Notes: generated by a model not told the origin, from the letters alone. A stretch of 64,000 nt of DNA from Kistimonas asteriae (GCF_018263925.1 NZ_JAEVHF010000001.1:1-64000); one strand, 5' to 3'; counted from the first letter of the stretch, positions 36,543 to 46,069 are shown. A program made the numbers and translations.

Positions 36543-37394
36543 TTACTTCGGCTCAATCAGCCATTCCAGCCGGCACTGTCCCTGCCCCTCTGGCGCCAGA
36601 CTCCTCTGGAGGCGCGGCAACAGCGCCGTTAGTTGTTCATCCAGTTGCCAGGGCGCATTAATGATCGCCATACCGGAACCGTGCATACCATAGTCTTCCG
36701 CCTGTTCGGTCACCGCCAGTTCCGCCACTAGCAAGTTAGCAAAGGGGATACGGGCCAGCTGCTCCAGCAACCAGCGACTCCGATCACGCTGCCGGGACAG
36801 AATGGGGTACCAGATGGCAAAAATCCCTACCGGCCACTTCTTCCAGGCCGACACCACCGCATCCAGCGTATTCTGATAGTCATCCCTGATTTCATAGGAT
36901 GGGTCAATCAATACCAGACCACGACGTACCGGCAACGGCAAAATCGCAGACAGCCCTTCAAAACCGTCACGATGATGGAGGATGACTCGCTGGTCACGCC
37001 CCATATTTTTTCGCAGAACGTCAATCTCGCGGTTATGCAACTCCATCAGCACCAGCTGATCCTGCTCACGCAGCATGGTACCGGCAATGGCAGGGGAACC
37101 CGGGTAGTACTGCAGCGCACCCTTCGGATTCAGCTGCCTGATGACAGCGTCGTAGGATGCAAGTTCAGGGTAATCGCCCAACTGAGAAAACAATCGGCCA
37201 ATACCCGTTTCATATTCTGCCGTTTTACGGGCTTCCTCACTGTCCAGCCGGTACAGACCTGCACCACTGTGACTGTCGACATAGACAAACGGCTTGTCCT
37301 TGGCCTTGAGCTTCTCAAGGATCAATGCCTGGGTGGCATGCTTGAGCACATCGGCATGGTTGCCGGCATGAAAACTGTGACGGTAACTGAGCAA
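36543..37394 (-). CDS. rlmJ: 23S rRNA (adenine2030-N6)-methyltransferase
   Basis: The 283-residue SAM-dependent methyltransferase modifies A2030 in 23S rRNA. It opens with the family signature LSYRHSFHAGNHADVLKH, followed by YVDSHSGAGLY, and the catalytic DPSYE near residue 165. Length matches E. coli RlmJ. The first codon is TTG 37394 with GGAGAG upstream; there is no ATG in frame before the conserved N-terminus. Confidence 0.94.
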   Translation of the reverse strand: MLSYRHSFHAGNHADVLKHATQALILEKLKAKDKPFVYVDSHSGAGLYRLDSEEARKTAEYETGIGRLFSQLGDYPELASYDAVIRQLNPKGALQYYPGSPAIAGTMLREQDQLVLMELHNREIDVLRKNMGRDQRVILHHRDGFEGLSAILPLPVRRGLVLIDPSYEIRDDYQNTLDAVVSAWKKWPVGIFAIWYPILSRQRDRSRWLLEQLARIPFANLLVAELAVTEQAEDYGMHGSGMAIINAPWQLDEQLTALLPRLQRSLAPEGQGQCRLEWLIEPK

Positions 37395-37683
37395 AGGCTC
37401 TCTCCACTGCGTCAGGGTAAGGCTGAAAAAGGCAGGAGTATAGCGGTAACCCTTCGATCATAGACAGACCGGATAACCAGTACGGTTCCAACGAAAGAAA
37501 AACGGCACCATCACAGAACCTAAAGGTGCCACTCCGCACCTATTACAAAACCTTGCCCCATGTCATAACAATCCACGGGATTCGCTGCATACAATCGGGA
37601 TTTCGCCTGGCCAACAACAACATCCAATTCATGCGCCACCCATAAAAACGACACTGGCCCCTCAGCCTGACCAAGGAATCTCG

Positions 37684-38499
37684 ATGTACCGTATTGTTGT
37701 CACCGACCTGGACGGCACACTGCTTAACCAGGAGCACGCCATTTCCGAGACCTCCCGCGCCATGTTCCGCCAACTGAGCGGCGGCATCCGCTTTATCATG
37801 GCAACCGGTCGCCCCTGGGGCGATGCCCGTTATTTTCGGGATCAACTCGATATCCCCATGTACCTGATCAGCTCCAACGGCGCTCGCGTCCACAGCCCGG
37901 AGGATGATGTGCTGGTCAGTCATGACCTGTCCCCTGACTTGCTGTCAGTGCTCTACGCACTGTCCGAGCAATTTGCTGACGACACCCTGATGAGCGTCAA
38001 CCAGGAAGACCGCTGGTTTGTCATCAGGGCCTTTCCTGAGCTGGCCGAATATCACCGGGACTCCGGGTTTACCTACCAGGTCAGCACAGCGGCAGACATG
38101 CCTCGCATGGGTGTCTGTAAAGTCTTCTTTAATGCCAGAAGTCGTGAATGCCTGCTGCCCCTGGAAGCAATCATCAAGTCGCAGCTCGGTGACCGGGTCA
38201 GTATTACCTGGTCATCCCCAGGTTGTCTGGAAATCATGACGGCCGGTGTCAACAAGGGACAGGCGCTGGCCGAGCTGCTGCCGCGACTGCACGCCCGGCC
38301 TGGCGACATCATGGCATTCGGTGATGGCCTCAATGACCTGGAGATGCTTACCCTGGCCGGGCGCGGTGTGTGCATGCAGAACGCCGATCCTCTACTGAAG
38401 GCCAGACTTCCCAGCCTCGACACAACCCTTTCAAATCACGAGCATGGCGTTGCCCGCTACCTGCGTGATTACTACCTTGGCGAGCGAACAACGGCCTGA
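37684..38499 (+). CDS. Cof-type HAD-superfamily phosphatase
   Basis: The 271-residue HAD-IIB hydrolase has motif I DLDGTLL at 8-14, with nucleophile Asp8; motif II is MATGRPWGDA, Lys is in the NKGQAL region, and motif IV is FGDGLNDLEML. Cof/YidA-type enzymes dephosphorylate small sugar phosphates or PLP. AAGGAA lies upstream of ATG 37684. Confidence 0.92.
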   Translation: MYRIVVTDLDGTLLNQEHAISETSRAMFRQLSGGIRFIMATGRPWGDARYFRDQLDIPMYLISSNGARVHSPEDDVLVSHDLSPDLLSVLYALSEQFADDTLMSVNQEDRWFVIRAFPELAEYHRDSGFTYQVSTAADMPRMGVCKVFFNARSRECLLPLEAIIKSQLGDRVSITWSSPGCLEIMTAGVNKGQALAELLPRLHARPGDIMAFGDGLNDLEMLTLAGRGVCMQNADPLLKARLPSLDTTLSNHEHGVARYLRDYYLGERTTA

Positions 38500-38643
38500 T
38501 GCCTGGCCGCGATACAGCGGTATCGCGGCATTACTCTGCCCGACAGCCATCTCATAGCCTCAATGTAAAGAACTACACTTCATGCCTAGCTAACCGGTGC
38601 ATTTGGTCTAAGCTGCCTTGCTCTATCAATAAGGAGGCATTCC

Positions 38644-40086
38644 GTGTCAGCCAAGCATTGCTCGCTCATACTCGTCTGTCTGTACTGCTTGCCGTTTATA
38701 TCCCTCTGGAGCATGGCTGAGGAGCCTACGCCAAAAAACAGCGAAAACCTGCAACGCAACACCCGACTCCAGCCCTACCTGGGCACCCATAGAACCTATC
38801 CAGCCCCCCGCACCATACCCACAGAACCTGCTGGCTGCCAACTGTTACACATCAACCACCTGGGTCGGCATGGCTCCCGCCACCCTATTGAGCTGGATGA
38901 TGCTCTGCCGCTGGTCAATGAATATGAAACACTGGTCGGCACCCGGCCATTGACCAAAGCCGGCAGCCAGTTACGCGTCGATATCCATCGTATGGCCGAC
39001 TGGTTGCGCAACAACCCCACACGGATTGCCCAGCTGACCGAGAAAGGGGTCAATGAAGAGCTAGCACTGGGACAACGGGCCGCACGAATGCTCCGGCCTG
39101 AGACCCGCAACAGCCAACAACTCAGCATCGCGACGGGCACCAGCCAAACGGACAGGACACAACACAGCCTGAGAATGTTTCAGGAAGGGCTGAACCGGGA
39201 ACTGGGTGACAACATGCACGTGATTGTCCGCCCGGTGATGCCGGCGAAGAAAATGGCTGAACTACTCACCCCGTTTTACCATTGCCCGCGCCTGGATCGT
39301 GTACTCAAGCCCCTGGCGAAATCGGCGACTGCCGAATATATCGCCAATCTCAGTCATTCGCGCCCGGAAGTCACCACCCGATTCGCTGATCAGCTAATCC
39401 CCGGCCTGTCAGACGCAAAAGCCATTCGCCTGGCCATTAACCTCTTTCAGCTGTGCCGAATCGAAAACCCTCTGGATAGGTCCTTCGGCATCTGTGACAC
39501 CTTCACGGACTGGACGACGGACGATAGCTGGCTGGGACTTGTGCAGTGGCTCGGTGATGTGGCCAATCACATTTATTACTACAACATGGGGCCGGCCATC
39601 GTCATGGACGATATCCAGCCCAGCATGGGGATGCCTATCCTGCAGCATTTCCTGGATACTACGGATGCGGCTGCGCGGGATGAATCTGATGTCCGAGCCC
39701 ACTTCCGCTTTGCCCACGACTCAACCCTATCCCCCCTATTGCAGAGCATTGGCATCATCAAAACCCGCGGCGCGGAGGATGAGCGCTACCTCAGCTGGAA
39801 TACATCCCGTCAATTACCCATGGCCGCCAATCTCTATTGGCAACTCTATGAATGCCGTGAAGGACTCAAGGTCAGGATGTTGGTGAATGAGAAAGTAGAG
39901 CCCTTCCCCTTCCCGCCCTGCTCAAAACATGAACTCTGCGACTGGCGGGAAGTCAAACAGCACTACAAACATGCGGATTATCAAGACCGAATGGAAAAAG
40001 CCTGTTCCGTTGATGAACACAACGTGCAACCGCTCTCTTCCTCCATTCAGGAACCAGAACTCACAGCGTCAGGCAATATGATTTAG
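38644..40086 (+). CDS. secreted histidine-acid phosphatase, MINPP/phytase-like
   Basis: The 480-residue clade-2 histidine phosphatase has an N-terminal signal peptide (LILVCLYCLPFISLWSMA), the RHGSRHP nucleophile motif (His76) and a distal FAHDSTLSP proton-donor motif (His358-Asp359). Overall layout resembles multiple inositol-polyphosphate phosphatases, which release phosphate from phytate; those usually have HAE at the distal site, so HD is a deviation. GTG 38644 has a near-perfect AAGGAGG upstream. Periplasmic or outer-surface location is likely. It ends at a strong bidirectional terminator. Confidence 0.83.
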   Translation: MSAKHCSLILVCLYCLPFISLWSMAEEPTPKNSENLQRNTRLQPYLGTHRTYPAPRTIPTEPAGCQLLHINHLGRHGSRHPIELDDALPLVNEYETLVGTRPLTKAGSQLRVDIHRMADWLRNNPTRIAQLTEKGVNEELALGQRAARMLRPETRNSQQLSIATGTSQTDRTQHSLRMFQEGLNRELGDNMHVIVRPVMPAKKMAELLTPFYHCPRLDRVLKPLAKSATAEYIANLSHSRPEVTTRFADQLIPGLSDAKAIRLAINLFQLCRIENPLDRSFGICDTFTDWTTDDSWLGLVQWLGDVANHIYYYNMGPAIVMDDIQPSMGMPILQHFLDTTDAAARDESDVRAHFRFAHDSTLSPLLQSIGIIKTRGAEDERYLSWNTSRQLPMAANLYWQLYECREGLKVRMLVNEKVEPFPFPPCSKHELCDWREVKQHYKHADYQDRMEKACSVDEHNVQPLSSSIQEPELTASGNMI

Positions 40087-40143
40087 GGAATGATCAAAAA
40101 TCGCAGGGAAATATCTGGAGAGGGAAGACTGAAAACCAGCCAT

Positions 40144-40179
40144 AAAAAAAGCGGACAATCGATATTGTCCGCTTTTTTT
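40144..40179. terminator. strong bidirectional terminator between phosphatase and tRNA-Pro
   Basis: A perfect 16-bp stem (40144-40159 with 40164-40179) around a CGAT loop has A7 on one side and T7 on the other. It can stop the plus-strand phosphatase transcript and the minus-strand tRNA transcript. Confidence 0.95.
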
Positions 40180-40184
40180 GAAAC

Positions 40185-40261
40185 TGGTCGGAGCGAGAGG
40201 ATTCGAACCTCCGACCCCCACAACCCCATTGTGGTGCGCTACCAGGCTGCGCTACGCTCCG
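40185..40261 (-). tRNA. tRNA-Pro(GGG), copy 1
   Basis: The minus strand from 40261 folds as a 77-base tRNA. The acceptor stem is CGGAGCG/CGCTCCG, the T-arm loop GTTCGAATC, and the anticodon stem CCACA/TGTGG encloses loop ATGGGGT, so the anticodon is GGG. Discriminator A and CCA are encoded (40188 and 40185-40187). The sequence is identical to copy 2 at 52723-52799. Confidence 0.97.
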
Positions 40262-40389
40262 ACGACAACAAAACAGGGCGTAGCCCTTGTCAGCTGCGGG
40301 ATGCATACTACGTCACCCGCCCTGCTGATGCAAGATAGGGAAATTCCGCAAACCCTCAACAGGTAACAGGTAACGCCTCCTCTTCGATC

Positions 40390-40735
40390 GGCCAGATCGC
40401 CATCGTTCTATCTGGCCGTCATCGCGGATATGTTTGAGGAAGGCCCTAAAAACAGTGAACTGGCCAAGGCCTGGGCTGAAATGCCAGAAGATGCCGGCGA
40501 CAAGCACAAAATCGCTGACGGTATTGACGCAGAAGCCCTCATGCCGGAAAGCCGGGATTACTACCGCTTCAATGGCTCCCTGACGACCCCGCCCTGTAGC
40601 GAAGGGATTCGCTGGCTGGTCATGAAAGAGGCCATCACAGCGTCTGAGCAGCAGATTGAAGCCTTCAAGAGTGTTCTCCACCATCCGAACAACCGGCCAC
40701 TGCAGTCTGTTAACGCAAGCCCTGTACTCCAGTAG
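40390..40735 (+). pseudogene. C-terminal fragment of alpha-carbonic anhydrase
   Basis: The frame reads SFYLAVIADMFEEGPKN, then YYRFNGSLTTPPCSEGIRW (Thr199-Thr200-Pro-type active-site strand of alpha carbonic anhydrases) and a C-terminal helix-like KEAITASEQQIEAFKS. The N-terminal part with the three zinc histidines is absent: homology fades around 40390, only about 130 bases from tRNA-Pro copy 1. An ORF from ATG 40430 would give 101 residues but cannot be a working enzyme. Confidence 0.8.
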
Positions 40736-40760
40736 TTTTTCACGCATAACGACGTATGAA

Positions 40761-40800
40761 TGAATACTAAAAACCGGCTAACGCCGGTTTTTAGTATTCA
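40761..40800. terminator. perfect 18-bp bidirectional terminator
   Basis: TGAATACTAAAAACCGGC (40761-40778) pairs with 40783-40800 around TAAC, with A5/T5 tracts in the stem. The last three bases are the TGA stop of the minus-strand racemase gene. It serves both the carbonic anhydrase fragment and the racemase. Confidence 0.9.
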
Positions 40801-41493
40801 CCGATGAAGCGCCATACTAACCGCTCTCTCAGCATGCAGGGTCGTCGTGTCATACAGAGACACGGACGTATGATACGGTTTTACCAGCAAACCGATCTCC
40901 GTACACCCAAGGATAATGACTTCAGCGCCCCGAATGGCCAGTTGGTCAATAATATCCAGATATTGCTCGCGGGATTCATCAGTCACCCGTCCCATACAAA
41001 GCTCAGAATAAATGATGTTGTGAACGATGATCTGTTCCTGCTCATGCGGCACCAGCACATCAATACCGTATCGGTTTGTGAGCCGGCCTTTGTAAAAATC
41101 CTGCGCCATGGTGAACTGCGTGCCGAGCAACCCGACTTTACTGACATTGTCGTTAACCAGTTGTTCAGCGGTGGCATCAGCAATATGAAGCAATGGAATG
41201 GAGATAGCCGCTTCAATGGCCGGGACCACCTTGTGCATGGTGTTAGTACACAAAAGCAGAAAGTCCGCCCCGCCCGCTTCCACTGACTGGGCTGCACGGG
41301 CAAGAATAACGCCTGCATCGTCCCAGCGCCCCTGCTGCTGAAGGGTTTCGATTTCCTCAAAATCCACACTGTAAAGGCAAAGCTTTGCCGAGTGCAGCCC
41401 CCCTAAAGTCTTCCGGATACCGTCATTGATCGCGCGATAATGACTGGCGGTGGATTCCCAACTCATACCACCGAGAAGACCTATGGTTTTCAT
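40798..41493 (-). CDS. aspartate/glutamate racemase-family protein
   Basis: The 231-residue cofactor-independent amino acid racemase has both catalytic cysteines: CTNTMH near residue 82 and LGCTEIGLL near residue 194, with the N-terminal MKTIGLLGGMSWESTASHY signature of the YgeA/aspartate racemase branch. It may make D-aspartate or act on another amino acid. I start at ATG 41493; a TTG one codon upstream is also in frame. The stop lies inside the terminator stem. Confidence 0.9.
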   Translation of the reverse strand: MKTIGLLGGMSWESTASHYRAINDGIRKTLGGLHSAKLCLYSVDFEEIETLQQQGRWDDAGVILARAAQSVEAGGADFLLLCTNTMHKVVPAIEAAISIPLLHIADATAEQLVNDNVSKVGLLGTQFTMAQDFYKGRLTNRYGIDVLVPHEQEQIIVHNIIYSELCMGRVTDESREQYLDIIDQLAIRGAEVIILGCTEIGLLVKPYHTSVSLYDTTTLHAERAVSMALHR

Positions 41494-41587
41494 CAATACA
41501 TTCTGTCTTTTAGTGTTATCGCAATAGCATACCGCACGCGGCGTGCCTGGCAGCTATAAGACGCTGACAGGCTGTCTAACCATCAAT

Positions 41588-42562
41588 CTATTGGTACAGA
41601 GCCCGCTCTACGGTTGCATCGGACGCCAGGATTGTCTTGTAATTCCAGCCTTGCTGATTCCAGTTGGAACCGTAGGTGTATTTAAACACCACATCCCCGC
41701 TGTCCAGGTTGTAGGTGATGGAGTACTCCGTGGCATAGGTAGTCATTTTGCCTCCCAGTTTATAGGCCGCCTGCTGGGGGACTTTGAACGTGGTGCCTTC
41801 TACCGCCATCATGGCATGTATGGGGGATAACGACGTTTTAAGCTGGTCCACGAAATAATTGGAAAAAACGGAGCGCTGAGTAGACTGCGTATTACCGGCT
41901 TCCAGGTTGATCGTCGAATCAAAGCCACCGGAGGCTGCAATTTCCGCTTTTTTCTCTTTCCATTGTTTCAGGTGCACGGCCTGACTGGGATTGTTGGTGA
42001 CCACTCGCGCATCCTCACCCCGGTAGATTTTCAGACCCTCCTGATCATACTGCAGCAAGGCACGATCCCCTGACTTATCCGTCATGATGTAATGCCCGAC
42101 CGGCGCCTCGGCAAGCGCGGGCAAAGGTACCATGCCAACCTTAAGCTGCTTGACCATCGCCAGGGCTTTTTCAACAGTATGCGCACTCCCTAACAAGTAA
42201 GCGGCCAGCTCGAGTTGTGCAAGATTATTTTTCTGTGCGTCATCCAGTGCCATGTCGCGATAGAACTGGACACTCATCTGGAAACCAGACTCATTCACAC
42301 CTTCGGTCACCAGGCCAAAGCTTTCAACGGCAAGAAAATCAATATCGACCGTATACGTATCACCGGAGTCCACTCCATGCAGGTTACGGGTATCGCCGGC
42401 ACGGTAGGTTTTCAGGGTAGGATGTGTGGCATCCATCCAGTCCATGGTACGGGTAATCACCGTGCCATGGTTGGATTTCCAGACCACATTGGAGCAAGCC
42501 TCAACCACAGGCGTAATGACCAGGCATGAAGCAACCGCGAAGGTAAACATCGTTCTTTTCAT
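41588..42562 (-). CDS. linear-amide C-N hydrolase (choloylglycine hydrolase/penicillin V acylase family)
   Basis: The 324-residue Ntn hydrolase has a signal-like N-terminus ending VVEA|CSNVVWKS; Cys23 becomes the N-terminal nucleophile after processing. Other family features are RTMDWMD, ESFGLVTEGVNESGF and the VVTNNPSQ segment. The family cleaves amides such as bile salt conjugates, penicillin V and N-acyl homoserine lactones; the substrate here cannot be told from sequence. Export is likely. Confidence 0.9.
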   Translation of the reverse strand: MKRTMFTFAVASCLVITPVVEACSNVVWKSNHGTVITRTMDWMDATHPTLKTYRAGDTRNLHGVDSGDTYTVDIDFLAVESFGLVTEGVNESGFQMSVQFYRDMALDDAQKNNLAQLELAAYLLGSAHTVEKALAMVKQLKVGMVPLPALAEAPVGHYIMTDKSGDRALLQYDQEGLKIYRGEDARVVTNNPSQAVHLKQWKEKKAEIAASGGFDSTINLEAGNTQSTQRSVFSNYFVDQLKTSLSPIHAMMAVEGTTFKVPQQAAYKLGGKMTTYATEYSITYNLDSGDVVFKYTYGSNWNQQGWNYKTILASDATVERALYQ

Positions 42563-42778
42563 TGTTTTTACCGAATGTCTTGCTGCTAAAAACTTTTGAG
42601 GGTGCGTATTTCAGAGCATTTATACCCTTTTCCACACAAGGAGTCAGGCGTATCTATTTCCCAAAAGACGTTATTACAGTAAAAAGTCGTTGTTTTATCC
42701 TTTGACTGACCGGAAACCCTTTCTCCAGGAGGCATAAAAAACAGCTTGCAAGGTATTGCTTCGCTTTAGCCTAACCGG

Positions 42779-43384
42779 TTATTGCCCTGAAGCTGGTGAC
42801 TCAACATACAACCTTTCAACCCAGATCAATTCACAGGCTCCGTCTCCCGTATCATTGCGGCTCAGGCTGCTGTTCCAATACCAGCCATCATCAGCTTTTA
42901 CATTCACCAGGTAACCGGATATCTGCACAATACTGCCAGCCACAACATCTTTCAGTTGATCAGCCACATCCGCGCCAGAGGGAATCAGATGCATATTGGC
43001 GCTATTGGTTTCAATCTCCCGTCGAGGAATCAGAAACTGATCCACCCGCCAGTAATAAAAACGATTCCGCTGAGATATCCTCACCTGCTCCAGTACTGAC
43101 GAGTCGGACATTGGCCCCCACCCCAGTGCCAGGTCAACCGGTGAGAGGTCGGCCTCACGGCCGGATCGATAGTCTTCCCGTGACAGCACTCGTGCACGCA
43201 AAGAAAACTCAGCAACAGGCGTCAACGCAAATCCATGAAAGGAAAATGCCTCACCATTAGGGACAGGATTCTGGTAAGGTGACTCACTCACCAATACACC
43301 CGGTCCATGCTCAACCGGCCGTCCTTGCCGCCATTGGTAAACACTAGCAACCACAATAAAAATTACACCAACCCAGCGCCACAT
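42779..43384 (-). CDS. membrane-anchored hypothetical protein, 201 aa
   Basis: The protein has an N-terminal membrane anchor (WRWVGVIFIVVASVYQW) and a 180-residue extracytoplasmic domain with conserved-looking patches (LSPVDLALGWGPMSD, FYYWRVDQFLIPRREIE, GSIVQISGYLVNVK). It reads like a conserved gammaproteobacterial protein of unknown function. GGAAG lies upstream of ATG 43384. Confidence 0.75.
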   Translation of the reverse strand: MWRWVGVIFIVVASVYQWRQGRPVEHGPGVLVSESPYQNPVPNGEAFSFHGFALTPVAEFSLRARVLSREDYRSGREADLSPVDLALGWGPMSDSSVLEQVRISQRNRFYYWRVDQFLIPRREIETNSANMHLIPSGADVADQLKDVVAGSIVQISGYLVNVKADDGWYWNSSLSRNDTGDGACELIWVERLYVESPASGQ

Positions 43385-43833
43385 CGCTTTTCTTCCTTAT
43401 ACATTGTGACAGGTTCCATCAGTTCATTTTTCGCCTGCGGTGCAATAACTTTATGCATCAGACCTTGAAGGACCACCAGTCATTGGCTTTTATAAGCTAG
43501 CGTTAAAATACTCAATTTTGTCGTTAACCAAGGCTAAAAACAGCCTAACGCGTTAGGCCGATTACCCTCGGTATGCTATGAATCCATTGTATCGATAATT
43601 ATAAGCTGAAGTTTTTCAGAAGAGTGTAAGTACTCCGCATGTGCTTGATAGTTTTTTGATTGGACGAATATTTGCCGACAGATACCGCATTGCTATCTTC
43701 GTGCTTTATGGCTTTTTACATGGCAGGAAGAACGTGCCGCCTTTGTTCTGAATCGCTTACTGCATAAATTACACACAAACGGTTTATAGACTGACGGATG
43801 CTGATCGGAAATATGCCGGAGTGGGTGCTATGA
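43385..43833. other. gene-free interval before an IS3 relic
   Basis: I see no credible gene here. The interval contains a 16-bp palindrome at 43543-43558. The left end of the IS3 relic presumably lies in 43750-43840, but no left inverted repeat is recognisable. Confidence 0.5.
43543..43558. repeat. 16-bp perfect palindrome
   Basis: GCCTAACGCGTTAGGC is self-complementary. It overlaps a smaller hairpin (AGGCT...AGCCT at 43531-43546). Possibly a protein-binding site; no neighbouring promoter is evident. Confidence 0.45.
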
Positions 43834-44510
43834 GTGGGAGCAGCCGGTAAGCGACAACAGATGCGGTCTGTTGAGCAGAGCTGTCTGGTTGTCGATATGA
43901 AAGAGATCTTTGAATCATCAAAGGGCTCCTATGGTAGCCGCCGTATGTCCAGAGCCCTGCGAGCCCTTGAATGTGATATTGCCCGCCACAAAGCCACCAG
44001 ACTCATGAAAGAGCATGGGTTGTTGACATAACATACCTGTGGATCCGCGAAGGCTGGTTATATCTGGCAGCGGCTGTGGATCTATACTCCCGTATGGTTG
44101 TCGGATGGGCGATGAGTTCACGTATGACAACAGATCTACCTCTCCAGACTCTGCGCATGGCCTATTGGGCCAGAAAGCCCGGAACGGGGCTGCTGCACCA
44201 CTCAGACCTACGCATCCGATGACTATCATGGCTGAGCTGAAAAAGTTCGGTATGGTGTGCAGCATGATCCGAAAAGGGAACTGCTGGGATAACGCTGTCA
44301 TAGAGAGATTCTTCGGTAGCCTGAAGAGAGAACGAACAGACCACACTATTTACGACTCTCGTAGAGAGGCTGAGCATGACGTTGTTAACCATATCATGTT
44401 CTACAACAACCACCGGTTGCACTCTTACCTGAACTACTGCAGCACAGTTGCGATTGAAGAAAAGAATTCGGCAAAAGCGGCTTAATCAGGTGTCCGAAAT
44501 CGCTTGACCA
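43834..44510 (+). mobile_element. IS3-family orfB relic
   Basis: OrfB sequence is spread over three frames: 43861-44031 (VVDMKEIFESSKGSYGSRRM), about 44035-44217 (LYLAAAVDLYSRMVVGWAM, ending HHSD) and 44228-44485 (GNCWDNAVIERFFGSLK, FYNNHRLHSYLNYCS). A deletion after HHSD removes the GSQ part of the catalytic region, and two frameshifts break the gene. The right terminal repeat is probably 44490-44510 (GTGTCCGAAATCGCTTGACCA). orfA and the left end are not recognisable. It ends 26 bases from the beta-lactamase pseudogene. Confidence 0.85.
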
Positions 44511-44535
44511 CTACATTATCACCCTTGTGACTGTA

Positions 44536-45426
44536 TCAGTAGATTTTAAATGTATAACGCGAAAAAATCGCTTTTCCTATCTCGACGATTGCTTCATTAC
44601 GCTGCTCAAATGATGCATTCGTTTGCGTAATATATATGCCCACAATAAACGGGGCATGATTCTCAGCCCAAACGATGGCAGTAATTCCCCGGGAACCTTA
44701 GCCACCCGCGCCGGAGCGGTCAGCAATTTTCCAGCCGACCGGCAACACAGAGCGCAGCAGGTTATCAGCTACCTGGTTGTCCTTCATCCACTGCGTGAGT
44801 TTTTTTTGCGCCTCGGGTGATAACGCCTTGCCAAACAGCAAGGTATTAAGCGTGGCTGTGATAGCGTTCGGGGTTGTGGTATCACGTGGATCGCCGGGGC
44901 GAGCTTCATTAAGTTCGGTTTCGAAACTATCCAGTCGGGTTGTGGTATCGCCCAGGTCACGGAGATACTGCGTTAACGCCTCTGGCCCGCCAGTCTGTTT
45001 CAAGATGATATTGGCCGCGGTATTGTCACTCGTCTGCAGGGTGGCGGCACAGGCCTGTTCAAGTGTGATGGTCTGACCCTCGCGTTTTTCCAACACCGGC
45101 GACCATATCACCAGCGATGCTTTCTCAACGAGAACCGGATGATCCAGTGTGATCCTGCCTTTGACCACATCATTCAGCAGTTTTGCGCATACAAGGGTTT
45201 TGAAGGTACTCATCAACGGGACACGTTTGTCCCCATTGTAGCTCCAGCGCTTTTGTGAGGCCGTGTCATACACTGACACGCCGACATGGGCATCCAGTGT
45301 TTTCTCCACATGGTTAATGGCCTGTTCAATGGAATCATTTGAGGCTGCCCACGCCGAAGCGCTAGTCATCAACAGCACCGCAAGTATGCAAATGTTCAAA
45401 ACGGGAAAACGGCTATTCAATGTCAT
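44536..45426 (-). pseudogene. class A beta-lactamase (CARB/PSE-like) with an in-frame stop
   Basis: Translation from ATG 45426 gives a signal peptide (to SAWA), then active-site STFK (Ser73), SDN (133-135), ETELN with the Omega-loop Glu169, and RSG (237-239) in place of KTG, as in carbenicillin-hydrolysing enzymes. TAA at 44700-44698 then stops the frame after RSGAGG. The same frame continues beyond the stop as GSRGITAIVWAENHAPFIVG to a natural TGA at 44538-44536. The full reading frame would be 296 codons with this single nonsense codon, so the gene is recently broken or needs readthrough. The 75-odd lost residues include the last beta strand and helix. Confidence 0.88.
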
Positions 45427-45628
45427 ACGGCTTAAGAAAATCCAGGGGAAATTAACGGCACTTCCTTTTTCCTGCAACTGCAGGCATTAAAAACCGTGCA
45501 TCAAGGTAATACAGTCTATGACAATCATTGGCTGCCCCGTGATATTGAGGAACATCACACTTATCAGACGATAAGCATTGGTATGACATACTCACAACAG
45601 ACAACACCGGCCACGCCTGCACGATCAC

Positions 45629-46069
45629 TCAGCTCACATGCAACGCCATACCGGTGATAACGATATACCGCAGTAACTTGCCCACGGTAACCAACAGGAC
45701 AAACCAACGCAGGCGAATCCGCAGAATCCCCGCCATCACAGTCAACGGATCACCAATCACCGGCACCCAGGCAAACAGCAACGAGGCAATACCGTATTGG
45801 GTGAAGCGTTGCTCCGCCCGCAGGAACTCCTCGTCTGACATCTTCAGCCATTTCTGGATCACCCCTTTGCAGGCCCAGTAACCCAGCGCATAGTTAGTCA
45901 GCGACCCCAGCACATTGCCTACCGTGGCCACGGTGACCAGCGCGACGGGCGAGAGGCCGCCCAACAGCAACGCACCCAACACCAGCTCTGAGCCGAGGGG
46001 TAAAATCGTCGCGGCAAGAAAGGCAGCGATAAACAGACCGAAATAACCAAATTGTGCAAAATATTCCAT
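45629..46069 (-). CDS. yqaA: YqaA/DedA-type (VTT domain) membrane protein
   Basis: The 146-residue inner-membrane protein shows the SNARE-associated/VTT pattern: GLFIAAFLAATILPLGSELVL, GNVLGSLTNYALGYWAC, FTQYGIASLLFAWVPVIGDPLTVMAG. Length fits YqaA. DedA-related proteins are implicated in membrane homeostasis and lipid flipping; the precise role of YqaA is not established. Confidence 0.9.
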   Translation of the reverse strand: MEYFAQFGYFGLFIAAFLAATILPLGSELVLGALLLGGLSPVALVTVATVGNVLGSLTNYALGYWACKGVIQKWLKMSDEEFLRAEQRFTQYGIASLLFAWVPVIGDPLTVMAGILRIRLRWFVLLVTVGKLLRYIVITGMALHVS

